Assembly (NCBI GenBank): GCA_016714015.1
Contig: JADJNZ010000005.1
Coordinates: 62,001-126,000 of the forward strand
Length of the DNA stretch: 64,000 nucleotides
Direction: 5' to 3'
From: Gemmatimonadota bacterium
GTDB taxonomy: Bacteria > Gemmatimonadota > Gemmatimonadetes > Gemmatimonadales > Gemmatimonadaceae
Shown one piece after another: positions 7,964 through 17,271 of this stretch (position 1 is its first letter; each line of letters begins with the position of its first letter). The notes under the pieces were generated by a model. The model was not told the DNA's origin, did not search any database, and was given only the letters and a program-made list of their open reading frames with translations. The translations under genes were made by a program, and so were the position numbers.

Positions 7964-10324
7964 ATGAGCAATCTCCCGATGGTGGTGCCGGTGGAGCCGA
8001 ACCAGCCGCTCGACCTGCGGCGCGGGTGGGCGACGATCTCGCGGAGCGCGTGGATCATCGTGGTGTGCGTGGGCCTCGCGGTGGCGGCGGGCGTGGTGGC
8101 GGCGCGTCGGGTGGAGCCGCTGTACCAGGCCGAGGTCACGGTGCGCATCGACGAACCGCGCCCGAGCGCGACAGCGCAGTTCTACTTCGGGCCCGACTAC
8201 CAGCAGCTCCTCGCCACCTCGACGGAGATCATCACGAGCCGGAACCTCGCGCTCGAGGTGGTGGATTCGCTCGGGCTCCGGCTGGCGGTGCTGCAGCCGC
8301 AGCGCACGCCGCGCAGCGACCTGGTCCTCTGGGCGGTGATCGCGTCGGACGCCCCGGACGCGGAATACCGCTTCACCCGCACGGCGGGCGGCTACGAGGT
8401 GCGGCGCCTGCCGGGCGACGCGGTGCTCGGGACCTTCAGCGACACGATGCCGATCGACCTCCCGGGGCTGCGCCTGCAGCTCTCCCCGGCCGGCCGGCTG
8501 CAGGAACGGATGCAGTTCGCGCTCGCGCCGCGTCTGGTGGTGGCGAACGGCCTGCGCTCGTCGCTCGACGTGCTGCAGACCAACCGCGACGCCAACGTCC
8601 TCAAGATCATCTTCCGCGGGACCGATCCGGCGCTCACGCGCGAGATCCCGAACGCGGTGGCGCGGCGGTTCGTGCAACGCAAGATGGACCTCGAGCGGGT
8701 GAGCGCGCGCGGGACGGTGACGTACCTCGAGGCGCAGCTCGGGTCGCTCGACGAGCAGCTCGCGGGGGCGGAGTCGGAGATCCGCGACTACCTGCTCCGC
8801 GAGGGGATCACGACGCCCGAGGACCAGGCGCAGTACTTCTTCAGCGAGATCAACGAACTCAAGAGCGCGGCGACCACGCTCCGCGGGATCCGCGAGCAGC
8901 TCGCGCCGGCGATCGCCGGTCCGCGGTCGACGGACTCGCTCACGCGGCGCCGCGAGATGCTCGAACGGATCCTCTCGACCGATGCCTTCAGCGATGCGCG
9001 CATCGCCGAGAGCGAGGTGGAGCGGCTCGGCCTGCTGGTGGACGAGCGGAACCAGCTGCTCAACCGTCGCATGCCGGGTGACCCGGACGTGCGCGCGCTC
9101 GATCGGCGCATCGACGCCATCCAGGACGTGATCGAGGACCGCGCGCGCCGCTTCGTCGGCAGCGTGAACGCGCAGATCGTGGTGCTCGAGCAGCGGGTGG
9201 CGACCCTCGAGGAGGCGCGGAAGCGCATCCCCGAGCAGCAGCTGACGTTCCAGCGCCTGGAGCGCAATCGGCGCGTGCTCGAGGATCTCTCGATGATGGT
9301 GCAGTCGCGGCTGAAGGAGGCGGAGATCGCCGCGGCGGTGCAGGACTCGACGGCGCAGGTACTCGACGAGGCGGCCGGTGCCCCGATGTCGATCTCGCAG
9401 TCGAAGACGATCATCTTCGCGGTGGCGGTGCTCGCTGGGCTCGTGGTGGGCGTGTCGATCGCCTTCCTCCGCGAGTGGCTCGACACGACGATCCGCAGCG
9501 AGGCGGACCTCGCCAACGTCACCGGCGTGGCGGTGGTGGGCATCATCCCGAACCTGCAGCAGCAGGCGCGCACCGGCGCGTACCGATTGGGTCCACCCGT
9601 CGCCGTAGGCGCGGCCGGGGCCGAAGGCGCGAAGGACCTCCCCGCGGCCGGCCGCGACTACCACACGCCGGCGGCCGAAGCGTACCGCTCGCTGCGCACC
9701 AACCTGAACTACCTCACGCCGCCCAAGGCGCCGCGCGTGATCGTCGTGACCTCGGCGCTCCCGGGCGACGGCAAGACGACGACGGCGGTGAACCTCGCGG
9801 TGACGCTGGCGCACCAGGGCCAGCGCGTGATCCTCATCGACGCCGAGACGCGGCGTGGCACGGTGCACGACGTGTTCGGCATCGCGCCGTCGCCGGGCTT
9901 CTTCGACCTGATGTACGGGCAGGCCTCGCCGGGCGAGTGCATCCGCCGCGTGGCGATGGAGTCGGGCGGCACGATCGACGTGCTCCCGCTCGGCAGCGCG
10001 CCGAGCGTGAACCCCGCCGACCTGCTGGTCGCCCAGCGCCTGCAGCCGCTCTTCGAGCGCCTGCGTGCGCAGTACGACTACGTGCTGCTCGACACGCCGC
10101 CGCTCAACCTGTTCACGGACAGCGCCTTGATCGGTGCGCAGGCCGATGCACTGTTGCTCGTGGCCCGCGCCGACAAGACCGACCGCGAGGAGCTGCGGTT
10201 CGCGGTGGCGCAGTTGCGGAACGTCCAGGTGAACCTCGCCGGCGCGGTGCTGAACGACGTCGAGTTCCGTCGCGGGTCGCGGTATCGCTCGGGGTACGGC
10301 TACTACTACGATTACGGCAAATGA
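7964..10324 (+). CDS. Wzc-like polysaccharide co-polymerase and tyrosine autokinase
   Basis: A 786-residue inner-membrane protein that controls chain length and export. The first transmembrane helix is near residues 25-47, a Wzz-like periplasmic domain with long coiled coils follows, and the second helix is near 475-500 (IIFAVAVLAGLVVGVSIAFL). The cytoplasmic BY-kinase has Walker A TSALPGDGKTTTAVNL near 597, Walker A' LIDAETRRG (usually LIDADLR; Glu replaces Asp) and Walker B DYVLLDTPPL. The C-terminus RYRSGYGYYYDYGK carries a tyrosine cluster, the usual autophosphorylation tail. The CpsB-like protein at 3571-4413 is the likely opposing phosphatase. Confidence 0.88.
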   Translation: MSNLPMVVPVEPNQPLDLRRGWATISRSAWIIVVCVGLAVAAGVVAARRVEPLYQAEVTVRIDEPRPSATAQFYFGPDYQQLLATSTEIITSRNLALEVVDSLGLRLAVLQPQRTPRSDLVLWAVIASDAPDAEYRFTRTAGGYEVRRLPGDAVLGTFSDTMPIDLPGLRLQLSPAGRLQERMQFALAPRLVVANGLRSSLDVLQTNRDANVLKIIFRGTDPALTREIPNAVARRFVQRKMDLERVSARGTVTYLEAQLGSLDEQLAGAESEIRDYLLREGITTPEDQAQYFFSEINELKSAATTLRGIREQLAPAIAGPRSTDSLTRRREMLERILSTDAFSDARIAESEVERLGLLVDERNQLLNRRMPGDPDVRALDRRIDAIQDVIEDRARRFVGSVNAQIVVLEQRVATLEEARKRIPEQQLTFQRLERNRRVLEDLSMMVQSRLKEAEIAAAVQDSTAQVLDEAAGAPMSISQSKTIIFAVAVLAGLVVGVSIAFLREWLDTTIRSEADLANVTGVAVVGIIPNLQQQARTGAYRLGPPVAVGAAGAEGAKDLPAAGRDYHTPAAEAYRSLRTNLNYLTPPKAPRVIVVTSALPGDGKTTTAVNLAVTLAHQGQRVILIDAETRRGTVHDVFGIAPSPGFFDLMYGQASPGECIRRVAMESGGTIDVLPLGSAPSVNPADLLVAQRLQPLFERLRAQYDYVLLDTPPLNLFTDSALIGAQADALLLVARADKTDREELRFAVAQLRNVQVNLAGAVLNDVEFRRGSRYRSGYGYYYDYGK

Positions 10325-10343
10325 GCGGACGCCGAGGGATGCC

Positions 10344-10997
10344 ATGAGGACCTCGCGAGGAGGGATGCGCGCCGCACCGGTCTCGGAGTCCGGGCCGGAG
10401 CTCGTGCCGGACGTCTTCGACACCGGCGCGGAACAGCCGGTGACGTCGGGGCAGTTCGGGGCCTCGATGCTCGTGGGGCTCGTGCTGCTCGCGGTGGAAC
10501 TCATCGCGGCCCCGCTGGTGCTCACGCTGACGTTCGTGGTGTCGCTGCTCACGTGGTGGATGCTCGACCAGTCGTGGACGGGCCGTCGCCGCGGCCGGCA
10601 CCGGCGCGGGCTGACGTCGCGCCTGCTGTACCTCAGCACGATCATGCTCGTGGGGCTCTGGCTCGGCGTGATGTTCATCTTCCGCGCGAGCGACCCGATG
10701 CTTGGGTCGGGCTTCACCACGACGCTGCCGGGGATGCTGTGGGGCGTGGACGCGGGGCTGATCCAGCGGCTCAACGGGATGCAGGTCGTGGCGCCGACCG
10801 GCGCGCTCGCCGTGGCGGTGCCGGGCGAGGCGTTCGCGCCCTTCTCGCTCTTCATGCACGGCACGGCCTCGACGGTGGCGGTGAGCCTGCTGGGGTACGC
10901 CGTCTCCTCGGGGCGTCGCCGCCTGCGCCGCGCGCTGCGGAGCCAGGGCCTGATGCCGCCGCGCGAGTCGCGCCCGGGCTCGCCGCCGGTCCGCTGA
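10344..10997 (+). CDS. hypothetical membrane protein of the exopolysaccharide operon
   Basis: A 217-residue protein I cannot assign to a family. It has hydrophobic segments near residues 45-75 (MLVGLVLLAVELIAAPLVLTL and on), 95-112 (LLYLSTIMLVGLWLGVMFIF) and 165-185, separated by an Arg-rich loop (TGRRRGRHRRG). It ends in a basic, Pro-rich tail. It sits 19 bases after the Wzc-like gene and just before the polymerase, so a role as an accessory membrane component of polysaccharide assembly is plausible but unproven. Confidence 0.6.
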   Translation: MRTSRGGMRAAPVSESGPELVPDVFDTGAEQPVTSGQFGASMLVGLVLLAVELIAAPLVLTLTFVVSLLTWWMLDQSWTGRRRGRHRRGLTSRLLYLSTIMLVGLWLGVMFIFRASDPMLGSGFTTTLPGMLWGVDAGLIQRLNGMQVVAPTGALAVAVPGEAFAPFSLFMHGTASTVAVSLLGYAVSSGRRRLRRALRSQGLMPPRESRPGSPPVR

Positions 10998-11004
10998 GTC
11001 CGGC

Positions 11005-12453
11005 ATGACGACGACCGCGGTGCCCGTGGCCGAGGCGCGCCGGGAGTCGGTGGTGCCCTCGCTCCAGACGTTCGTGGTGGTGGCGTACCTCGCGATCACC
11101 GCGGCGGGGCTCGCCGGCGTCGGGGGCCGCGCGTTCGGCCCGCTCTGGGCGATCACCGCGGCGGTCACGGCGCTCACGCTGGTGATGCGCTCGCCGGCGG
11201 CCTACCTGGCCTTCACGGTCTCGCTCTGGCTCTACACGCCGCTCTTCCGCCGGGTGCTCGACATGCACCACGGCTTCCAGGCGACGAACCTCGCCCTCGC
11301 CGCGCCGGTGCTGGCGTCGTCGGTCGCGATCCTCACGGTGATCCGGTTCTTCCGGGAGCTGCGCGGCGTGCTCTTCGCGCCGGCGTTGCTGGTGATCGCC
11401 GCGGTGACGTACGGATTCCTCGTCGGCGCCCTGCGGAACGGGCTCCTGCCGGCGTTCTACGCGTACCTGACCTGGCTCTCGCCGGCGCTCGTCGGCCTGC
11501 ACACCGCGCTGCACTGGCGGCGCTACCCGGACATGAAGCGCGCCTTCGTGCGCACGCTCGCGTGGGGGATCGCGCCGGCGGCCCTGTACGGCGTGGTGCA
11601 GTTCGTCGTCATGCCGCCGTGGGACCGCATCTGGATGATCGGCACCGACCTGCAGTCGATCGGTCGCCCCGAACCCTTCTCGGTCCGCGTCTTCGGATCG
11701 ATGACGATGCCGGGCACCTTCGCGGTCGTGATGGAGGTGGGGATGCTCCTCCTCCTGTCGGCCGAGGTGCGCGGACGGTTGCCGTCGCTCGTGCTGGGCT
11801 TCATCGGATTGCTGCTCTCGCGCATCCGCACGGCCTGGCTCGGGTTCGTCTTCGGGCTCGGGCTGCAGTTCGTCACGCAACCGGCGCGCAAACTGCCGCG
11901 GAACTGGATCACGCTCGTCGTCGTCGGGTTGCTCGCGCTGCCGGTGATCACGATCCCGCGCATCCGCGAGGGGATCACGTCGCGCCTCTCGTCGATCACC
12001 TCGGGCGGCGACGATTCATCGTTCCGCCAGCGCGTGATGACGGCGCGTGCCGGCTATGCGCTCGTCCTCGAGTACGCCGAGGGGGCCGGACTGGGCGCCA
12101 CGGGCAGCGCGGTCACCGCGCGCTCGGGCGGCGGCATCCGCAACTTCGAGAACGGGCTGCTCGAGGTGTTCTACCTGTTCGGCTGGCCGGGCGGGTTGAT
12201 GTTCTTCCTCGGCGTGTTCGGGATCGTCGTGCAGGGGATGCGGCTCGCCGACGCGCAGTTCGATCCCTTCGCGAACGCGGTGCGCTCGGGGGCTGCGGCC
12301 CTGCTCGCGAGCCTGCTCATCTCGGAGATCTTCACCGGCGCGCCGGGCACGCTGTTCTGGGTGCTCATCGGCTTCGGCGTGTCGGCGCACGCGCACAACC
12401 TCGCCTCCGGCGCGACGATGGCGTACCGCGCGTCGTTGCTGCGCGCGCGATGA
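11005..12453 (+). CDS. Wzy/O-antigen-ligase-like polysaccharide polymerase
   Basis: A 482-residue polytopic membrane protein with about 10-12 hydrophobic helices and a large extracytoplasmic loop in the second half (IREGITSRLSSITSGGDDSS to AEGAGLGATGSAVTARSGGG). That arrangement, with conserved Arg residues flanking the loop, is typical of O-antigen ligase/Wzy-type polymerases that join undecaprenyl-linked repeat units in the periplasm. Sequence conservation in this family is low, so the call rests on topology and on its place between the Wzc-like gene and the glycosyltransferases. Its stop overlaps the next gene by 4 bases. Confidence 0.7.
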   Translation: MTTTAVPVAEARRESVVPSLQTFVVVAYLAITAAGLAGVGGRAFGPLWAITAAVTALTLVMRSPAAYLAFTVSLWLYTPLFRRVLDMHHGFQATNLALAAPVLASSVAILTVIRFFRELRGVLFAPALLVIAAVTYGFLVGALRNGLLPAFYAYLTWLSPALVGLHTALHWRRYPDMKRAFVRTLAWGIAPAALYGVVQFVVMPPWDRIWMIGTDLQSIGRPEPFSVRVFGSMTMPGTFAVVMEVGMLLLLSAEVRGRLPSLVLGFIGLLLSRIRTAWLGFVFGLGLQFVTQPARKLPRNWITLVVVGLLALPVITIPRIREGITSRLSSITSGGDDSSFRQRVMTARAGYALVLEYAEGAGLGATGSAVTARSGGGIRNFENGLLEVFYLFGWPGGLMFFLGVFGIVVQGMRLADAQFDPFANAVRSGAAALLASLLISEIFTGAPGTLFWVLIGFGVSAHAHNLASGATMAYRASLLRAR

Positions 12454-13292
12454 CCTCGGCCGGCCGGCGGATCGCCGAGAACCGCGCGGCGCACGACCGG
12501 TTGGGCGGCGCGTACGACGCGCGGCACCCGGAGATCTTCAACGACATCGAGCAGGCGCGGCTCACCGCGTCGGTGGCGCGCGCGGTCGCGGCGATCGCGA
12601 GCGCGACGGCGGAAGGGTCGCGGGTGATGCTCGACATCGGCGCGGGCACGGGCAACCTGACGGACAAGCTGCTCGCGCATCCCGGCAAGGTGTACGCGAG
12701 TGACGTGTCGGAGCGGATGGTGCGCGACCTCGCCCGGCGGCACGCGGCGGCGGGGAGGGTGTTCCCGGTGGTGCTGAACGGTCGCGACCTCCAGCCGGCG
12801 CGCGATGCGAGCGTGGACCTGGTCGGGGCGTACTCGGTGCTGCACCATGTGCCGGACTATCTGGCGCTGGTGGCGGAGATGGTGCGCGTGACCAAGCCGG
12901 GCGGCGTCATCCTGCTGGAGCACGAGAAGGCGCCGCAGTATTGGGCGCCGAGCCCCGAACTGACCGCATTCTTCGCGCAGTCGGTGGTGTGGCCGGAGAA
13001 GCGGTGGACGCGATTCGTCGATCCGCGGCGCTACTGGGCGCGGATCCGGCCGAGACTCATATGGCAGCGCTGGCGCGATCCGCGCTGGATGCCCGAGGGG
13101 GACCTGCACATCTGGCCCGATGACCACGTGGAGTGGGAGCGGGTCGAGGCGCAGCTCGTCGCGGGCGGCTGCGAGATCGTGCTGGTGGAGGATCATCTCT
13201 CGTACGAACCGCGCTTCGACCGCGCGGCGTGGGAGCGCGCGCGGCAGTCCGTCGCCGACACGCGCGTCCTCGTCGCGCGCAAGCGCGCCTGA
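12450..13292 (+). CDS. class I SAM-dependent methyltransferase
   Basis: A 280-residue methyltransferase. Motif I is VMLDIGAGTGNLTDKL near residues 62-77, the acidic loop is YASDVSERM, and SVLHHVPDYLALVAEMVRVT plus KPGGVILLEHE match the UbiE/Methyltransf_11 pattern. A C-terminal extension (WPEKRWTRFVDPRRYWARIR) is rich in aromatic and Arg residues. Within a sugar-assembly operon it most likely methylates a sugar or a lipid-linked intermediate, though the substrate is not readable from sequence. The ATG overlaps the end of the polymerase gene (ATGA). Confidence 0.75.
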   Translation: MTSAGRRIAENRAAHDRLGGAYDARHPEIFNDIEQARLTASVARAVAAIASATAEGSRVMLDIGAGTGNLTDKLLAHPGKVYASDVSERMVRDLARRHAAAGRVFPVVLNGRDLQPARDASVDLVGAYSVLHHVPDYLALVAEMVRVTKPGGVILLEHEKAPQYWAPSPELTAFFAQSVVWPEKRWTRFVDPRRYWARIRPRLIWQRWRDPRWMPEGDLHIWPDDHVEWERVEAQLVAGGCEIVLVEDHLSYEPRFDRAAWERARQSVADTRVLVARKRA

Positions 13293-13298
13293 GGCCCC

Positions 13299-14192
13299 AT
13301 GCCACCGACGCTCACCGTCATCACCCCGTCGTACAACCAGGGGCGGTTCCTCCAGGAGACCATCGACTCGGTGCTCTCGCAGGGGATCGCGGACCTCGAG
13401 TACATCATCGTCGACGGCGGGAGCACCGACGAGAGCGTGGAGGTGATCAAGCGGCACGAGCGGCACCTCGCCTGGTGGGTGAGCGAGAAGGATCGCGGAC
13501 AGTCGCACGCGATCAACAAGGGGATCGCGCGCGCCAACGGCACCTGGCTCGCGTACCTCAACTCCGACGACGTCTACCTGCCGGGCGCGCTGCAGTCGCT
13601 GCTCGACGCGCTCCGCGCGAAGCCGGCCGCCCGCTGGATCGCCGGCGGCGTCGTGGGGTTCGGCTCGGCGGAGATGCCGGTGCACGAGTGGCACCTGCCG
13701 ACGGTCCCGCGCGGGATGCTCGACCTGCTCTCGTCGCGCTTCCAGATGGCGCAGCCGGGGCACATTTGGTCGCGCGCGCTGGTGCAGCAGGTGGGCGGGT
13801 TCGACGAATCGCTGCGCTATCTCTTCGACATCAACCTGTACGCGGCGCTCATCGCGCATGGCGTGACATGCGAGGCGCTCGACCGCCCGGTCGCGGCCTA
13901 CCGCTTCCACGCGACGAGCAAGACGGTGGCGGAGGGTTCCCTGTTCGAGAAGGAATGGGATATCATCCGCGCGCGGTACATGACCTCGCTCGCGCCGCTC
14001 GACCGCCTGCGCGCCTCGCACCGGATCGGTCTGCTCAAGGCGCAGGCGCTGGTGACGGAGGCAGCGGCGCTCGCCGACGCGGGAGACGGCGCGGCGGCGC
14101 GCGCCGGCTTCGCCCATGCCGTGCGCCGGCATCCCGGCGTGCTGCTCACGCGCGCCGGCGCGGGTTGCGCGCGCCGTCTGCTGCGCGGCTGA
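13299..14192 (+). CDS. GT2 family glycosyltransferase
   Basis: A 297-residue GT-A fold transferase. It opens with TVITPSYNQGRFLQETIDSV and contains VDGGSTDESVEVIK, the DRGQSHAINKGIARA segment, and LNSDDVY, whose DD pair is the metal/nucleotide-sugar site. QPGHIWSRALVQQVGGFDES is the usual acceptor-side motif. It should add one sugar to the lipid-linked repeat unit on the cytoplasmic face. The C-terminal 50 residues are Ala-rich and helical. It is part of the continuous plus-strand operon, 6 bases after the methyltransferase. Confidence 0.85.
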   Translation: MPPTLTVITPSYNQGRFLQETIDSVLSQGIADLEYIIVDGGSTDESVEVIKRHERHLAWWVSEKDRGQSHAINKGIARANGTWLAYLNSDDVYLPGALQSLLDALRAKPAARWIAGGVVGFGSAEMPVHEWHLPTVPRGMLDLLSSRFQMAQPGHIWSRALVQQVGGFDESLRYLFDINLYAALIAHGVTCEALDRPVAAYRFHATSKTVAEGSLFEKEWDIIRARYMTSLAPLDRLRASHRIGLLKAQALVTEAAALADAGDGAAARAGFAHAVRRHPGVLLTRAGAGCARRLLRG

Positions 14193-14203
14193 GCGGGCGC
14201 CCC

Positions 14204-15361
14204 GTGGCCCCGGAACCCGTCCAGACGCCGCATCGCGTCCTGCTCGCCTGCACCGGCCTCGGCAACGAACGGCGCGGATTCGAGACCTTCACGCGCGATG
14301 TTGCACAGGCGCTCGCCGCCGAGCCGACGCTCGCGGTGGAGGTCTTCGCGGGGGGCCGTGACGGGCATGTGCCCGGGGAGCACGTGGTCGCCAACCTCCC
14401 GCGCCGCTCGCGGGCCGCACATCGGCTCGGCGCGATGCTCGGACGCGACCCATACTTCATCGAGCAGGGCTCGTTCTTCCTCGGTCTCCTTCCCGCGCTC
14501 GCGCTCCGCCCGCCCCACCTCGTGTACTTCGCCGATCTCAACCTGGGGAACGCGCTCTGGCATTGGCGTCGCCTCACCGGCGCGCGCTGGCGGATGCTGT
14601 TCTACAACGGTGGCAACACCACCATGCCGTACACCCGTTGCGACCATGTGCAGCAGCTCACGCCCGCGGCACTCGACGCGGCTGCGGCGCGCGGCGAACG
14701 AGCGGAGCGGATGACGTTGCTCCCACATGGGGTCTCGCTCCCGCCGCTCGTCGAGCCGTCGACCGACGCCGCGCGACGCGAGGCGCGCCGGGCCGCACGT
14801 GTCGCGCTCGGCCTGCCGGTGGACCGCGAGATCCTGTTGAGCGTGGGACAGCTCGACCGGCCGACCAAGCGCACCGACCTGCTCATCGAAGCGGTCGCCG
14901 CGCTGCCCACGCCGCGGCCGTTCCTCTTGCTGGTCGGCGCGGACGGGCCGGACGGCGCCGGACTGCGCGCGCTCGCCACCGAACGGCTCGGCGATGGGTG
15001 GGGCTGGCGCACCGAGCCCAGGGAGCGGATGGGCCTCGTGTACGCGTCGGCGGACACGTTCGCGCTGCTCTCGCGCGGCGAGGGATTCGGCCTCGCGTAC
15101 GTTGAAGCGCTCGGCGCGGGACTGCCGTTGCTCGCGCATGATGACGCCACGACCGCGTATGTCGTGGGAGACGCGGGGCTGCGGCGCGCGATCGCGACGC
15201 GCGAGGACGCGGTCGCCGCGATCGGCGCGCTTCGCGCGCTCCCTACCGATGCCGCCGCGGCGCGGACGCGTCGCGCATCGGTCGCCGAGCGCTTCGGCTG
15301 GGCGACGCTCGCGCCGCGCTACGTCGCGCTGCTCACGCGCGTCGCGACGGGACCGATATGA
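14204..15361 (+). CDS. GT4 family glycosyltransferase
   Basis: A 385-residue GT-B transferase. The N-terminal half begins HRVLLACTGLGNERRGFETF. The donor-binding half has LLSVGQLDRPTKRTDLLIEA and RGEGFGLAYVEALGAGLPLL, the EX7E-type motif of GT4 enzymes. The GTG at 14204 was chosen: it lies 12 bases after the previous stop and opens directly into the first beta strand, whereas the long upstream frame is a shadow of the GT2 gene. The stop overlaps the next ATG. Donor and acceptor cannot be read. Confidence 0.75.
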   Translation: MAPEPVQTPHRVLLACTGLGNERRGFETFTRDVAQALAAEPTLAVEVFAGGRDGHVPGEHVVANLPRRSRAAHRLGAMLGRDPYFIEQGSFFLGLLPALALRPPHLVYFADLNLGNALWHWRRLTGARWRMLFYNGGNTTMPYTRCDHVQQLTPAALDAAAARGERAERMTLLPHGVSLPPLVEPSTDAARREARRAARVALGLPVDREILLSVGQLDRPTKRTDLLIEAVAALPTPRPFLLLVGADGPDGAGLRALATERLGDGWGWRTEPRERMGLVYASADTFALLSRGEGFGLAYVEALGAGLPLLAHDDATTAYVVGDAGLRRAIATREDAVAAIGALRALPTDAAAARTRRASVAERFGWATLAPRYVALLTRVATGPI

Positions 15362-17271
15362 GCGCCACGGGACCGTCTTGGTCGGTGGTGATCCCGACGT
15401 ACGACCGGCACGAGACGCTGGCCGCGTGTCTGGACCGCCTCGCTCCCGACGCGCAGACGCTAGACGCGTCGAAGTACGAGGTGATCGTCAGCGATGACGC
15501 GCGGCGCGCGGCCACGCGGGCGTTCGTCGCCGAACGATTCCCCTGGGCGCGCTATGTGGCGGGACCGGCGCGCGGGCCCGCGGCCAATCGCAACCATGGC
15601 GCGGGGCAGGCGCGCGCGCCGTGGCTCGTGTTCACCGACGACGACACGCTTCCGGACCGCGGCTGGCTCGCGGGCTACGCCGCCGCGCTCTCGGCGGATC
15701 CGCGCGCGGAGGCGCTCGAAGGCCGCACCACCTGTGCCGCCGGCTTCGGAACGCCGATGCACTACGCTCCCGTGAACGAGCGTGGGGGTCTCTTCTGGTC
15801 GTGCAACATCGCGGTGCGCGCGGACCGCTTCCGGGACGTGGGCGGCTTCGACGAGGGCTTCACCGTCGCGCACATGGAAGACCAGGACCTGCGCGAGCGG
15901 CTGCGCCTGCATGGCATCGCGAGCCGCTGGGTGCCCGACGCCGTGGTCGATCATCCGCCGCGTCGGCAACCGTCCGGGCGGAAGCTCGGCCTGCTCCGCG
16001 CCGCCGAGGTGCGCTACCTCTACAAGTTCGGCGCACCGCGTCCGGTGCGCTGGCGGCTGCTCCGCGGCGTCGCCTCGCTGCGCATCGGCATCATCCGTTC
16101 GCTGCCGTGGAGCATGGACTCCCTTCGTGCGCTCGCGTCGCTCGCGGCCGAACTCACGGCGGTGCTGAGGCATGGCGCCGAGTGGGAGCGCGCGGCGGCC
16201 GCGGAGTTCCCGGTGCCCATCACCGAGGGCGAGGCGGATCTCGCGGCGCTGATCGACCCGCGGCAGGCCTTCGCGCGACGGCCGCTGGACGGAGCGCACG
16301 ACGATGGCGCGACGGTCTCGGTGATCGTGCCGACGTGGAAGCGGACCGCGGACCTCACGCGGTGCCTGCGCGCACTCGCGGCGCAGACGCGTCGCGTCGA
16401 CGAGGTGATCGTCGTGACGCGCGAGGACGACGAGGCGAGTCGTGAGGCGGCGCGCGCGGTGGCGATGCCCGAGGGCACCCAGTACGTGTTGCCGCGCCTG
16501 CGCGCGCCCGGGGTGGTCGCGGCGCTGCACGAAGGCATCCTGCAGGCGCGTGGCTCGGTGATCGTCCTCACCGACGACGATGCCGAGGCGCGACCCGACT
16601 GGATCGCGCGGCTGGTGGCGACGTTGCGCAGCGACCGCGACATCGGCGGCGTGGGTGGCCGCGACTGGCAGCCGCACGAGCGCGGCGCGGCCGCGACCGT
16701 GGGTGTGGTGCAGTGGTTCGGTCGCGTCGTCGGTGCGCATCATCTGGGGGCGGGGCCGGCGCGCGACGTGGACGTGCTCAAGGGCGTGAACTGTGCCTTC
16801 CGCGCCCCGCTGGTGCGCGCGGTCGGAATGGACGACGCGCTGCGCGGCGATGGCGCGCAGGTGCACTGGGAGCTCGCCCTCTGCCTGCCACTGCGGCGCG
16901 CAGGGTGGCGGCTCGTGTACGATCCGGCGATCGCGGTGGAGCATCACGTCGCGCAGCGCGACGGCGCGGACCAAGTGCACCGTGGGCGGTTCGCGGCGGC
17001 GCCCTTCGGCGACGCGGTGCACAACGAGGCGCGCGCACTGTCGCAGCACTTCGGATGGGTGCGTCACGCGCTGTTCACGGTGTGGGCCGAGTCGGTGGGC
17101 ACCGTCGCGGCGCCCGGACTGCTCTCGGCGCTGCGGCTTCGCGCGCAGGGGCATGCCTGGGCGTGGGAGGCCTGGGCGGTGGCGCGGGCCGCTCGTGCCA
17201 CGGTGCGCGCGGCGCGCCGGACGACCCCGCCGCCTGCTCGCTGGATCCCCATGCCGGGGACGCTGCCATGA
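15358..17271 (+). CDS. tandem GT2 glycosyltransferase (two catalytic domains)
   Basis: A 637-residue protein with two GT2 domains in one chain. Domain 1 (about residues 5-300) has SVVIPTYDRHETLAACLDRL and VFTDDDTLPDRGW. Domain 2 (about 318-590) has SVIVPTWKRTADLTRCLRAL and VIVLTDDDAEARPDW. Both retain the Asp cluster used for metal and nucleotide-sugar binding, so both may be active. Such double enzymes can add two sugars in sequence or alternate. It overlaps both neighbours by 4 bases, as do the following genes. Confidence 0.8.
   Translation: MSATGPSWSVVIPTYDRHETLAACLDRLAPDAQTLDASKYEVIVSDDARRAATRAFVAERFPWARYVAGPARGPAANRNHGAGQARAPWLVFTDDDTLPDRGWLAGYAAALSADPRAEALEGRTTCAAGFGTPMHYAPVNERGGLFWSCNIAVRADRFRDVGGFDEGFTVAHMEDQDLRERLRLHGIASRWVPDAVVDHPPRRQPSGRKLGLLRAAEVRYLYKFGAPRPVRWRLLRGVASLRIGIIRSLPWSMDSLRALASLAAELTAVLRHGAEWERAAAAEFPVPITEGEADLAALIDPRQAFARRPLDGAHDDGATVSVIVPTWKRTADLTRCLRALAAQTRRVDEVIVVTREDDEASREAARAVAMPEGTQYVLPRLRAPGVVAALHEGILQARGSVIVLTDDDAEARPDWIARLVATLRSDRDIGGVGGRDWQPHERGAAATVGVVQWFGRVVGAHHLGAGPARDVDVLKGVNCAFRAPLVRAVGMDDALRGDGAQVHWELALCLPLRRAGWRLVYDPAIAVEHHVAQRDGADQVHRGRFAAAPFGDAVHNEARALSQHFGWVRHALFTVWAESVGTVAAPGLLSALRLRAQGHAWAWEAWAVARAARATVRAARRTTPPPARWIPMPGTLP

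Noticed and set aside
7937..10864. A 975-residue minus-strand ORF opposite the Wzc-like gene
   Set aside because: Antisense shadow of a clear plus-strand gene with motifs; the minus frame is low-complexity Arg/His/Glu.
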